18,317 bases of DNA, from the NCBI GenBank assembly GCA_031417555.1, contig JANOVV010000101.1, positions 1-18,317 of the forward strand, read 5' to 3'. The notes under the pieces were generated by a model that had not been told where the DNA came from, made no database searches, and was given only the letters and a program-made list of their open reading frames with translations. The stretch's first letter is position 1. Each line of letters starts with the position of its first letter. The DNA is from JADKIH01 sp031417555 (GTDB taxonomy: Bacteria; Bacteroidota; Bacteroidia; AKYH767-A; 2013-40CM-41-45). Position numbers and translations under genes: made by a program. Shown here in pieces: positions 1 to 7,344 of this stretch.

Positions 1-158
1 TCCCTTGGTTCATTTTGAAGGATTTATTCCCTCAAAAGTCCAAATCAAATTCAAATCGAAAAATCAAAGAACGACACTCAATACCAATATAATCAATACA
101 TTTAATATCTTTATCAATTCAACAACCGGACACTATTGATATTTTTTATATATTCAAC

Positions 159-195
159 AAAAAAATCCCTCGCTAATAACGAGGGATTTTTTTTT
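159..195. terminator. Bidirectional rho-independent terminator
   Basis: A perfect 14-bp stem, AAAAAAATCCCTCG (159-172) against CGAGGGATTTTTTT (180-193), encloses a 7-nt loop and runs into T's up to 195. The A-run on the left arm gives a U-tract on the other strand, so it can stop transcription in both directions. It begins 9 nt past the stop codon of the minus-strand permease. It probably also ends a plus-strand transcript entering from the left of the window. No gene is visible in 1-158. Confidence 0.9.
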
Positions 196-203
196 AGACG
201 TTT

Positions 204-1589
204 TTATATTTTCAAATCACCGGCTTTATCATTCTTTTTAAATAAGTAATAAATCGGTATGCCGGTGAGAATTATTATTAATCCATAAATGCTAAACTTG
301 CTTTGATAAATCAACATATTTAATGCAACCAAAGAAGCCAGTAAAATATAAATAGCGGGGATTACCGGGTATCCAAATGCTTTATAAGGTCTTTCCATTT
401 CCGGTTTTTTAACTCTCAGAACAAATAATCCTGATATAGTAAGAATATAGAATAACATAACAGCAAACATTATATAATTCAAAAGGTCACCATAAGTTCC
501 TGTAAAACAAAGTAAACACGCCCAAATACATTGCATTGTCAATGAATTCGCCGGCACTCCGTTTTTATTCAGTTTGGCTGCAGGTTTTAGAAACATTTTA
601 TCTTTTGCCATTGCATAATAGACACGCGCTGCGGTAAAGATGCAACCATTAAGACAGCCAAAAGTTGATATCATTATCATTGCCGCCATAAATAATTTTC
701 CGCTATCACCAAGAATCGTTTCCATTAACAACGTTGCTACGCGATCATTTTCTGCATGCTGAATTTTTTCTATTGGCAATACATAGATGTAAGCAACATT
801 TGCAAGTAAGTATATAGTAATAACCGTAGCTGTTCCAAGAAAAAGAGACAGAGGAAGATTACGTTTAGGGTTTTTTACTTCACCTGCCGTAAAAGTAATA
901 TTGTTCCACGCATCTGCTGAAAACAGAGAGCCTGTCATTGCCGCTCCAAAAACTCCAATCGTAGTAAGAGTTATTACATCCGGAAAAGCCGGTTTAAAAT
1001 TCGCCGCTCCATTAATGCTGTGCATGCCAAAATAAATCCCTAAAATGACTAGTAAAAGAAGTGCGAGTACCTTTGATACCGTAAAAATATTTTGAAGGAA
1101 AGCCCCGGCCTTAACTCCTCTGAAATTGTAAAGACTCAGAAAAATAATCAACATGATTGCAAGGACCTGTTGCGTACTAATAGCGAATTGCCCGATTTCA
1201 AAAACATGATTATCTCCGGAAATTGAAGGAAAGAATACTCCTGTAAATTTTGCGAAAGCAACTGCGACAGCTGCAATTGTTCCTGTTTGTATTACAGCAA
1301 ATAATGTCCAGCCATAAAGAAAACTAAATAATGGACCAAAAGCTTCTTTAATGTAAATATATTGCCCGCCTGCTTTTGGCATTGCAGCTGATAATTCACC
1401 ATAACTCAAGGCTCCGAATATTGTTATTACTCCGGTTATTACCCAAGCCAGTAAAAGCATTCCGGGGGTTTCAACTTTACGCGCAATCTCTGCTGAAACG
1501 ATAAAGATTCCCGAACCAATCATCGATCCAATAATTATCGCCGTAGAGTCAAAAAGAGAAAGCTTTTTTTCAGTATTATTTTCTGCCAT
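204..1589 (-). CDS. APC-family amino acid permease
   Basis: Probable inner-membrane amino acid transporter or exchanger of the APC (amino acid-polyamine-organocation) superfamily. The protein is strongly hydrophobic with about 12 predicted membrane segments, usual for the family at ~460 residues. The first helix has the hallmark GSMIGSGIF motif (residues 21-29). The family's conserved AMPKAGGQYIYIKEAFG stretch follows near residue 80. The layout resembles the L-type (LAT-like) branch. I chose the ATG at 1589 (461 aa). A TTG seven codons further up (1610) is open too, but it adds only a short polar stretch and has no ribosome binding site. The gene is divergent from pyrF across ~150 nt and ends at a strong bidirectional terminator. 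Substrate cannot be read from the sequence. Confidence 0.9.
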   Translation of the reverse strand: MAENNTEKKLSLFDSTAIIIGSMIGSGIFIVSAEIARKVETPGMLLLAWVITGVITIFGALSYGELSAAMPKAGGQYIYIKEAFGPLFSFLYGWTLFAVIQTGTIAAVAVAFAKFTGVFFPSISGDNHVFEIGQFAISTQQVLAIMLIIFLSLYNFRGVKAGAFLQNIFTVSKVLALLLLVILGIYFGMHSINGAANFKPAFPDVITLTTIGVFGAAMTGSLFSADAWNNITFTAGEVKNPKRNLPLSLFLGTATVITIYLLANVAYIYVLPIEKIQHAENDRVATLLMETILGDSGKLFMAAMIMISTFGCLNGCIFTAARVYYAMAKDKMFLKPAAKLNKNGVPANSLTMQCIWACLLCFTGTYGDLLNYIMFAVMLFYILTISGLFVLRVKKPEMERPYKAFGYPVIPAIYILLASLVALNMLIYQSKFSIYGLIIILTGIPIYYLFKKNDKAGDLKI

Positions 1590-1726
1590 ATTATATTTTT
1601 TAGCCTGCAATTAATAAGTTTATACCAGTTGAACTTAAAATCCTGATAACCAATTTCGCATTTTGGATCGTTTCAACCTGTTCATATTCCTTGCCTCAAA
1701 TTAAAACAAATAAAGAATACAATTGG

Positions 1727-1734
1727 TAATTTCG
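1727..1734 (+). promoter_or_regulatory. Candidate -7 promoter element of pyrF
   Basis: TAATTTCG is one base off the Bacteroidota -7 consensus TAnnTTTG and ends 4 nt before the pyrF ATG at 1739. No TTG lies at the expected distance upstream, so this is weak. If it is used, the mRNA would have almost no 5' leader. Confidence 0.35.
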
Positions 1735-1738
1735 TGAA

Positions 1739-2569
1739 ATGACAAGCAAACAACTTTTCGAACAAATCAAAAAGAAAAAGTCATACCTATGTATTGGCCT
1801 CGATACCGACATTAGTAAGATTCCGGCTCATCTTCTTAAATATGATGATCCTGTCTTCGAATTTAACAGACAGATTATTGAAGCCACAAAGGAATTCTGT
1901 ATTGCATACAAGCCCAATCTGGCGTTTTATGAATCGACAGGTCCGACCGGACTTATAAGTTTGGAGAAAACACTGGCTGGCATTCCGAAAGAAATTTTTA
2001 CTATAGCCGATGCGAAAAGAGCTGATATAGGGAACACTTCTCAGATGTATGCAAAGTCCTTTTTTGAATATTATAATTTCGATGCCCTCACTGTTGCACC
2101 GTATATGGGTAAAGATTCAGTTTTACCTTTTTTGGGCTTCAAAGAAAAATGGGTAATACTTCTGGCATTAACGAGTAATGCAGGATCCATGGATTTTCAA
2201 CTTTCTGAAGTTTGCTTTCCGGGATCAACACGGGAGCTCAAACTTTATCAATATGTTATTCAACATGCACAAAAATGGGGGAATGAAGAACAATTAATGT
2301 TTGTAGTTGGTGCGACTCATCCTGAACTTTTTCGTGATATACGGCTTCTTGCACCAAAAAACTTTTTTCTTGTACCCGGCATAGGTGCACAAGGCGGAAG
2401 TTTAGAGGATATTTCAAAATCCGGATTTAATTCCCAATGCGGACTTATCGTTAATTCATCCCGTCAAATAATTTATGCTTCTTCCGGTGAAGATTTTGCT
2501 GATTGTGCTGCTAAAGAAGCTAAAAAAGTACAGGAAGAAATGAGCATATTGTTAGAAAGTCTAATTTAA
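1739..2569 (+). CDS. pyrF: Orotidine 5'-phosphate decarboxylase
   Basis: Catalyses the last step of de novo UMP synthesis, decarboxylating OMP to UMP in the cytoplasm. At 276 aa it belongs to the longer type-2 OMP decarboxylases and not the ~230-aa E. coli type. The catalytic D-x-K-x-x-D signature is present as DAKRADIGNT (D91, K93, D96). The phosphate-binding loop LVPGIGAQGG lies at 211-220, with a conserved Arg at 242. The N-terminal LCIGLDTD (residues 17-24) is the first substrate-binding strand. The ATG at 1739 gives the canonical start. It is transcribed away from the permease and followed 50 nt later by the DUF2851 gene, possibly in the same transcript. Confidence 0.97.
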   Translation: MTSKQLFEQIKKKKSYLCIGLDTDISKIPAHLLKYDDPVFEFNRQIIEATKEFCIAYKPNLAFYESTGPTGLISLEKTLAGIPKEIFTIADAKRADIGNTSQMYAKSFFEYYNFDALTVAPYMGKDSVLPFLGFKEKWVILLALTSNAGSMDFQLSEVCFPGSTRELKLYQYVIQHAQKWGNEEQLMFVVGATHPELFRDIRLLAPKNFFLVPGIGAQGGSLEDISKSGFNSQCGLIVNSSRQIIYASSGEDFADCAAKEAKKVQEEMSILLESLI

Positions 2570-2599
2570 TAAACCGGTTTTTCTTTTAGCTGCTGTTAC

Positions 2600-2619
2600 T
2601 TTGAGAAAAATTTCTCAAA
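2600..2619 (+). repeat. Perfect inverted repeat abutting the DUF2851 start codon
   Basis: TTTGAGAAA (2600-2608) and TTTCTCAAA (2611-2619) form a 9-bp perfect inverted repeat with a 2-nt spacer; the ATG begins at the next base (2620). It could be an operator or, if transcribed, a hairpin hiding the start. There is no T-tract, so it is not a terminator. Confidence 0.6.
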
Positions 2620-3363
2620 ATGACAGAAGCTTTTCTCCACTATATTTGGCAATACCGCCTCTTCGATACCAACAATCTTCGCACAGATGAAGGCTCAATC
2701 ATAGAAATCGTGCGACCCGGGCAATACAATACAGGTGCCGGCCCGGATTTTTTTAATGCTCAATTAAGAATCGACGGTACATTATGGGCAGGTAATGTTG
2801 AAATACATATTCATGCATCAGATTGGCACAGACATAATCATCAAAAAGATCCTTCTTACGATAGCTGTATTTTACATGTTGTAAATGAAAATGATGCAAA
2901 TACATTGCGAATGAATGGCACTAGAATTCCATCCATTGAACTTAAAAATAAATACCCGGCTTATCTATGGGATAATTATCTCCGTTTAATTGGATCCAAA
3001 GGCTGGGTTTCGTGTCAGCCGCGAATAAAAGAAACAGATGCAAGTACATGGAAGATTACAAAAGAAAAAATGATAATCGAAAGGTTAGAGCAAAGGACTC
3101 AACATATTTTTATTTCACTTGCAGGAAATAAAGAAGACTGGGAAGAATGTTTTTATCAATACCTGGCTAAGAATTTTGGATTTCAATTAAATGCTATGCC
3201 TTTTGAAATGCTTGCCAGGAGCCTTCCTCTAAAATATATTAAAAAAGAAAGAGATCATTTATGTGACATAGAAGCCTTACTATTTGGGCAGGCAGGAATG
3301 TTAAACGGAAAATTTAACGAAGAATATCCACAAAAACTTAAGGAAATATATTCGCATTTATAA
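2620..3363 (+). CDS. DUF2851 family protein, N-terminal part (frame broken at 3363)
   Basis: First 247 residues of a DUF2851 protein, a Bacteroidota-rich family of unknown function that is normally ~420 aa in one piece. The conserved block is intact: GAGPDFFNAQLRIDG (39-53), GNVEIH (58-63), SDWHRHNHQKD (67-77) and CILHVVNE (83-90). The reading frame ends at TAA 3361-3363 in the middle of the fold. The family sequence then resumes in another frame, so this is a truncated product unless the frame is restored. The protein seems cytoplasmic; no signal peptide is visible. The PD...ExH arrangement (P42-D43, E61-x-H63) recalls PD-(D/E)xK nuclease cores, but this is only my inference. Confidence 0.75.
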   Translation: MTEAFLHYIWQYRLFDTNNLRTDEGSIIEIVRPGQYNTGAGPDFFNAQLRIDGTLWAGNVEIHIHASDWHRHNHQKDPSYDSCILHVVNENDANTLRMNGTRIPSIELKNKYPAYLWDNYLRLIGSKGWVSCQPRIKETDASTWKITKEKMIIERLEQRTQHIFISLAGNKEDWEECFYQYLAKNFGFQLNAMPFEMLARSLPLKYIKKERDHLCDIEALLFGQAGMLNGKFNEEYPQKLKEIYSHL

Positions 3364-3896
3364 AAAAATATTCTTTAAAAAACATTCCTTTTTCATCCTG
3401 GAAATTATTGCGATTGAGGCCTGTAAATTTTCCTGCACTAAGACTGGCGCAATTCGCGGCTTTGTTAAAGGATCGTCCAACTCTTTTTAGTGATTTAGCA
3501 GAGGCAAATTCATTAAAAAAAATTACCACCTCCCTTGAAGTAGAGGCTTCTGAATATTGGAATACACATTATCATTTCAATAAAGTTTCATCGTTTAAAA
3601 ATAAAAAACTTGGAATTTTTTCTATCAATAATATAATCATTAATACTTGTATACCTTTTATTTATGCATGGGGAAAATATATTGGGAATAGCGAATTAAC
3701 AGAAAGAGCAATAAGCTTCTTGCATCAGCTGCCGGTGGAAGAAAACCATCTCATAAAACGCTGGGAAGAAGTTGGCGTGGAGGCTCATTCAGCATTTGAT
3801 TCACAGGCGTTAATTCAGTTAAAAATTGTGCATTGTTCCGAAAAAAAATGCTTGACCTGTAATATCGGAAATTCTTTAATTAATGTGCTTCCTTGA
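3363..3896 (+). pseudogene. DUF2851 family protein, C-terminal part (out of frame)
   Basis: Continuation of the preceding gene in the -1 frame. It reads KKYSLKN at once after the break, then SSWKLLRLRPVNFPALRLAQ (residues around 3393-3450), a segment typical of the middle of DUF2851 proteins. It ends with a cysteine cluster, CSEKKCLTC, then IGNSLINVLP. No ATG lies near its beginning; the first usable start is TTG at 3408, which would cut into a conserved block. Both halves together give ~425 residues, the normal family length. One missing base near 3357-3368, next to the TTT and AAAAAAA runs, explains the break. It may be a real pseudogene or an assembly/sequencing error. No second function is likely for the fragment alone. 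Confidence 0.75.
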
Positions 3897-4063
3897 TCAA
3901 TTGTATTTTTTTTGGTGAAACTATTAATATAAATCAGGCAGAATAAATGTAAAAGTGATTATTAAGTTTTATAAAATATTTGTAATGTTTTGAATAAAAA
4001 CCTGTTCAAAATCAAATTTATATTAAAATAGATTCACCGGTTTTACTTCTTATATTGTGCTTG

Positions 4064-4096
4064 ATAAGCCTTTAATTGTAAGGCTTATGTTTTTTT
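4064..4096 (+). terminator. Rho-independent terminator downstream of the DUF2851 gene
   Basis: ATAAGCCTT (4064-4072) pairs with AAGGCTTAT (4080-4088) around a 7-nt loop and is followed by G then seven T's (4090-4096). It separates the pyrF/DUF2851 unit from the PspC-domain gene, which starts 39 nt later. The gap from 3897 to 4063 is AT-rich and I see no gene or RNA in it. Confidence 0.8.
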
Positions 4097-4135
4097 CTTT
4101 ATCTTTAGCGTAAATTGAAATTAATCTGATCTTTA

Positions 4136-4363
4136 ATGAATATAATTACACTTATCAGGGATTTTTTTGAAAGACAAGCATTTGGTGTTTGCTCCTGGCT
4201 TGGTAATTTTTTACATATGCAAACTTCTGTCATTCGGCTTTTTTTTATTTATGCATCTTTTTTAACCGTTGGCTCACCATTAATTATTTATTTGATTTTG
4301 GCATTTTGGCTGAAAATGAAAAACTACGTTCGTGCACGCCGGACTTCTGTTTGGGATCTTTAA
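4136..4363 (+). CDS. Small PspC-domain membrane protein
   Basis: A 75-residue protein that is essentially a single PspC domain. This family takes its name from phage-shock-protein C, a membrane stress sensor/toxin-antitoxin-like partner in enterobacteria. The domain shape is recognisable: FGVCSWLGNFLHMQTSVIRL (residues 17-36) matches the usual GVCGGLA-x-D-x-x-x-(V/I)R pattern. A hydrophobic helix with GSPLIIYLILAFWL (residues 47-60) follows. The tail is basic (KMKNYVRARR), favouring a cytoplasmic C-terminus. No pspA or pspB lies nearby, so a classical Psp role is not implied. A weak -7-like TATCTTTA (4100-4107) with TTG at 4076-4078 lies upstream. It stands alone between a terminator and the potassium-channel promoter. 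Confidence 0.75.
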   Translation: MNIITLIRDFFERQAFGVCSWLGNFLHMQTSVIRLFFIYASFLTVGSPLIIYLILAFWLKMKNYVRARRTSVWDL

Positions 4364-4407
4364 TAAATGTTTCTTAGTTGAATATAACCTGACAAATAAT
4401 TTTTTTA

Positions 4408-4441
4408 TTTGTATTTCATCTGCTTTTTCATTTTATTTTTG
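4408..4441 (+). promoter_or_regulatory. Candidate promoter of the potassium channel gene
   Basis: A perfect -7 element TATTTTTG (4434-4441) stands 10 nt before the ATG at 4452. A TTTG (4408-4411) lies 22 nt upstream of it, slightly longer than the 19 nt seen at the rpsU and rrn promoters in this window. An AT-rich inverted repeat (ACAAATAA 4392-4399 / TTATTTGT 4405-4412) overlaps the -33 side. Confidence 0.5.
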
Positions 4442-4451
4442 AAAACAGAAT

Positions 4452-5471
4452 ATGAATTCAAAACTGTACACAAACCTTACTTATTTTAAAAAACTCTACA
4501 TAGCAATCGGCCTGATGCTGGCTGTTTTGATTATTGGCGTTGCAGGGTATTGTTTATTAGAAAATTTTACTTTTCTGGATTCGTTTTTCATGACAATAAT
4601 TACAGTCGCTACTGTTGGTTACAGGGAAGTGAATGAACTTGATGACTCCGGAAAAATATTCACTTCTTTTTTAATTATATTCAGTATTGGAACATTTACA
4701 TATGCCATATCGGTTATTACCCGTTATGTTATCGAAGGAGAATTTCAAACTTATTTTAAACATTATAAGGTGAATAAAGAAATCCAAAAACTAAAAAATC
4801 ATGTCATCGTTTGCGGTTACGGCCGAAATGGAAGACAGGCATGTGAGCAATTAACTTCCGGAAATGAAGTATATGTTGCAATAGAAAGTAATCCCGATAT
4901 TATTAATATGATGCGGGCTGAAGGAAATATCTTGTTTATCGAAGGAGATGCAACTAATGATGATGTACTTGCTGAAGCAGGTTTGGAAAGAGCAAAAGCT
5001 CTCATAGCAGCCTTGCCAAGCGATGCTGCTAATGTTTTTGTCGTTCTGACTGCCCGCGATAAAAATCCTACTTTAAAAATAATCAGCCGTGCCTCTGATG
5101 ATGCCTCCGAACATAAATTAAAAAGGGCAGGAGCAAATAATGTAATCATGCCCGATAAAATAGGAGGTACTCATATGGCAGCGTTGGTTACAAAACCTGA
5201 TGTTTTGGAATTTATCGATCATATTACAGGAAGAATTAATATTCGTCTGGAAGAAATTTTATACAGCAGTCTTCCTGAAAGCATGAGAAATAAATCAATT
5301 CGCGAACTTGAAATCAGAAACAAAACCGGTGCAAATATCATTGGTTTTAAAACGGCTGAAGGAGAATATGTAATCAATCCTCCACCCGAAACTATTATGA
5401 TGCAAGACGCCAAACTTTTTGTGCTCGGCACCTCCGAACAAGTTTTGAAGTTTAAAGAAATTCTTAACTGA
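4452..5471 (+). CDS. TrkA-N domain potassium channel protein
   Basis: Likely inner-membrane K+ channel with a cytoplasmic RCK gating ring. Residues ~15-95 form a two-helix pore (ion_trans_2 type): a helix at 15-36, pore loop and filter TVGYREV (54-60), then a second helix near 70-93. Residues ~115-230 form a TrkA-N Rossmann domain opening with HVIVCGYGRNGRQ (117-129), where the GxGxxG motif binds a nucleotide. Residues ~255-339 fit a TrkA-C ligand-binding domain. At 339 aa the length is normal for this class. The filter reads GYRE where canonical channels have GYGD; related bacterial channels also carry non-GYGD variants, so transport may still be K+ but this is not certain. It ends 6 nt before the next ATG, suggesting co-transcription with the RmlD-like gene. 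Confidence 0.9.
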   Translation: MNSKLYTNLTYFKKLYIAIGLMLAVLIIGVAGYCLLENFTFLDSFFMTIITVATVGYREVNELDDSGKIFTSFLIIFSIGTFTYAISVITRYVIEGEFQTYFKHYKVNKEIQKLKNHVIVCGYGRNGRQACEQLTSGNEVYVAIESNPDIINMMRAEGNILFIEGDATNDDVLAEAGLERAKALIAALPSDAANVFVVLTARDKNPTLKIISRASDDASEHKLKRAGANNVIMPDKIGGTHMAALVTKPDVLEFIDHITGRINIRLEEILYSSLPESMRNKSIRELEIRNKTGANIIGFKTAEGEYVINPPPETIMMQDAKLFVLGTSEQVLKFKEILN

Positions 5472-5477
5472 GTTTTT

Positions 5478-6401
5478 ATGAGAACGATACTTGTAACGGG
5501 CAGCAATGGTTTACTCGGACAGAAAATTATTTATGCATTAAGGAATCGAAAAGACATCCGATGTATTAGCACTTCGAGAGGCGAAAACCGGATGAAAGCC
5601 AGAGATGGATACTTATATGAATCTCTTGATTTGACAAATCAAAATGAACTTTTTAGAATTTTCGAAAAATATTCGCCGGATGCAATCATAAACACAGCGG
5701 CAATGACAAATGTTGATGCATGCGAAACAAAAAAAGAAGAAGCTTGGATTCAGAATGTAAAAACCGTAGAAAATATTATCGAATGCTGCAGTAAATTTAA
5801 TACACATTTAACTCATCTTTCTACCGATTTTGTTTTTAACGGACTCAACGGACCTTATGTTGAAAGTGATGAGGCTGATCCGTTAAGTTATTATGCGCTT
5901 ACAAAATATGAAGCCGAAAAGAAAATTGAAAAAAGCGGATTGAAATGGGCCATTCTACGAACGATTATTATTTACGGTATTGTCGATGATAATAGCAGAT
6001 CTAATATTGTACTTTGGGTTATCAATTCTTTGAAAAATAAAAAATCAATAACAGTTATTAATGATCAGTTTCGCTCTCCAACTCTTGCTGAAGACCTTGC
6101 CAATGCCTGTATTTCTGCTGCTATAAAAGAGGCCGTGGGTATCTATCATGTTTCAGGAAGAGAAGTAATGAATATTCTCGATATCGCTGAAATAGTTGCC
6201 GATTTTTTCAAACTTGATTCTTCTTTTATAAAACCGATAAGCTCGGCCGATCTAAAGCAGCCGGCCAAACGACCGCCCGTTACCGGATTTATAATCGATA
6301 AAGCTGTTAAGGAACTCGATTTTCATCCGCACTCATTTTATGAAGGTTTATCCTATATAAAAAACCAGCTTGAATTGGTTGCAGGTAATGAAACAAAATG
6401 A
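5478..6401 (+). CDS. RmlD-like NAD(P)-binding sugar reductase (extended SDR)
   Basis: 307-aa extended short-chain dehydrogenase of the dTDP-4-dehydrorhamnose reductase (RmlD) type. The dinucleotide-binding motif TGSNGLLG is at residues 7-14. STDFVFNG follows at 115-122, and the catalytic Y-x-x-x-K is Y139 and K143 (YALTK). The segment DQFRSPTLAEDLA near residue 200 is the usual RmlD substrate-side motif. No rmlA, rmlB or rmlC lies nearby, so it may reduce another nucleotide sugar or small substrate; I would not call it rmlD. The start follows the channel gene by 6 nt and the stop lies 29 nt before the next ATG. Confidence 0.85.
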   Translation: MRTILVTGSNGLLGQKIIYALRNRKDIRCISTSRGENRMKARDGYLYESLDLTNQNELFRIFEKYSPDAIINTAAMTNVDACETKKEEAWIQNVKTVENIIECCSKFNTHLTHLSTDFVFNGLNGPYVESDEADPLSYYALTKYEAEKKIEKSGLKWAILRTIIIYGIVDDNSRSNIVLWVINSLKNKKSITVINDQFRSPTLAEDLANACISAAIKEAVGIYHVSGREVMNILDIAEIVADFFKLDSSFIKPISSADLKQPAKRPPVTGFIIDKAVKELDFHPHSFYEGLSYIKNQLELVAGNETK

Positions 6402-6404
6402 TTT

Positions 6405-6431
6405 TTTTGAAGCGTTAATTACGCTTCAAAA
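6405..6431 (+). repeat. 11-bp perfect inverted repeat ending on a start codon
   Basis: TTTTGAAGCGT (6405-6415) and ACGCTTCAAAA (6421-6431) flank a 5-nt loop (taatt). The last A of the repeat is the A of the ATG of the helix-hairpin-helix gene. The repeat starts 3 nt after the previous stop codon. The T-run lies before the stem, not after it, so it does not look like a terminator on either strand. In a read-through mRNA it would fold over the start codon. Confidence 0.7.
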
Positions 6432-7330
6432 TGAAGAAGAAAAAAATCAAATCTTCCTGGAAGGAATACTTTAATTTTTCTGCAAGAGAACGTCGCGGTG
6501 CTTTTTTTCTTGCTTGTATTTTATTAATTCAAATAATATTTCTTTTCTATCAAAGGAATTTGACAAAGCCATTAGCCTTGCCTGATGCAAAAATTATTTC
6601 ATCACTGCTTGACTTATTAAACAAGAATGATTCAGATAACGTTTTAGTATCAAATAATATAGAATCAGTTATTATCCCAAAATCATATTTTAATTTTGAT
6701 CCTAATAATTTGCCTGATTCGTCATGGCTTCAATTAGGCATAAGTGAAAAACAAATTAAAGTTATTAAAAACTATATTAATCACGGCGGAAAATTTAGAA
6801 TCAAAAATGATTTCAAAAAAATGTATTGTATTTCAAACAATAAATACCGTGAATTAGAATTTTTCATTTTGTTGCCTGACAGTATACATTCTGTACCAAA
6901 GCAACCGGGCAAAAAAGCAAACTATTCCGAATTTATCAATTTAGATATTGCAGATTCTGTCAATTTAATAAAGTTGAAAGGCATTGGCCCCGTTCTCGCT
7001 TCACGGATAATAAAATACAGGGATAAGCTTGGAGGCTTTCATTCAACTGAACAGATTAAAGAAGTCTGGGGAATAAACGATTCTTTGTATCAATCCTTTA
7101 CTTCAACTATCGGTATAAAAAACAAAATCCCTTTCCGTTTTATTCATCTGAATACAGATACATTCGGCATTCTTGCTTCTCACCCTTATATTAAAGGTAA
7201 ACTTGCCGGTTTAATTTGTAATTACAGAAAACAGCATCAATCTTTTAATTCAATTGAAGAACTTAAGCAATTGCCATTGATAACTGAGGAAAACTTCCTT
7301 AAACTTGCACCATATTTAAAGCTTGATTAA
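6431..7330 (+). CDS. Membrane-anchored helix-hairpin-helix protein (ComEA-like)
   Basis: 299-aa protein with a basic N-terminus, one membrane helix at about residues 22-41, and then three helix-hairpin-helix-like repeats facing outward or into the periplasm. The clearest repeat is at 170-215: INLDIADSVNLIKLKGIGPV and onward, with the G-I-G hairpin turn. Weaker repeats lie at ~89-134 (YINHGGKF) and ~240-296 (LASHPYIKGKLAG). HhH repeats bind DNA backbone, and ComEA uses one for DNA uptake in competence. Proteins of this three-repeat form are common in Bacteroidota but their role is not established, so DNA binding is inference. The start codon is embedded in an 11-bp inverted repeat. Confidence 0.8.
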   Translation: MKKKKIKSSWKEYFNFSARERRGAFFLACILLIQIIFLFYQRNLTKPLALPDAKIISSLLDLLNKNDSDNVLVSNNIESVIIPKSYFNFDPNNLPDSSWLQLGISEKQIKVIKNYINHGGKFRIKNDFKKMYCISNNKYRELEFFILLPDSIHSVPKQPGKKANYSEFINLDIADSVNLIKLKGIGPVLASRIIKYRDKLGGFHSTEQIKEVWGINDSLYQSFTSTIGIKNKIPFRFIHLNTDTFGILASHPYIKGKLAGLICNYRKQHQSFNSIEELKQLPLITEENFLKLAPYLKLD

Positions 7331-7344
7331 GCAAATCTTATATT

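Noticed and set aside
64..72. GTTCTTTGA (boxA-like nonamer) on the minus strand near the left edge.
   Set aside because: No rRNA or tRNA gene or promoter accompanies it in the visible sequence; a single nonamer in AT-rich DNA is expected by chance.
3897..4063. Non-coding RNA or small gene in the gap after DUF2851.
   Set aside because: No consensus promoter, stable hairpin or credible ORF apart from the terminator at 4064-4096.
4817..5506. Two minus-strand frames (110 and 95 codons) opposite the potassium channel gene.
   Set aside because: Antisense shadows of a well-conserved TrkA-N/TrkA-C coding sequence, with Ser/Leu-rich translations typical of reverse frames.
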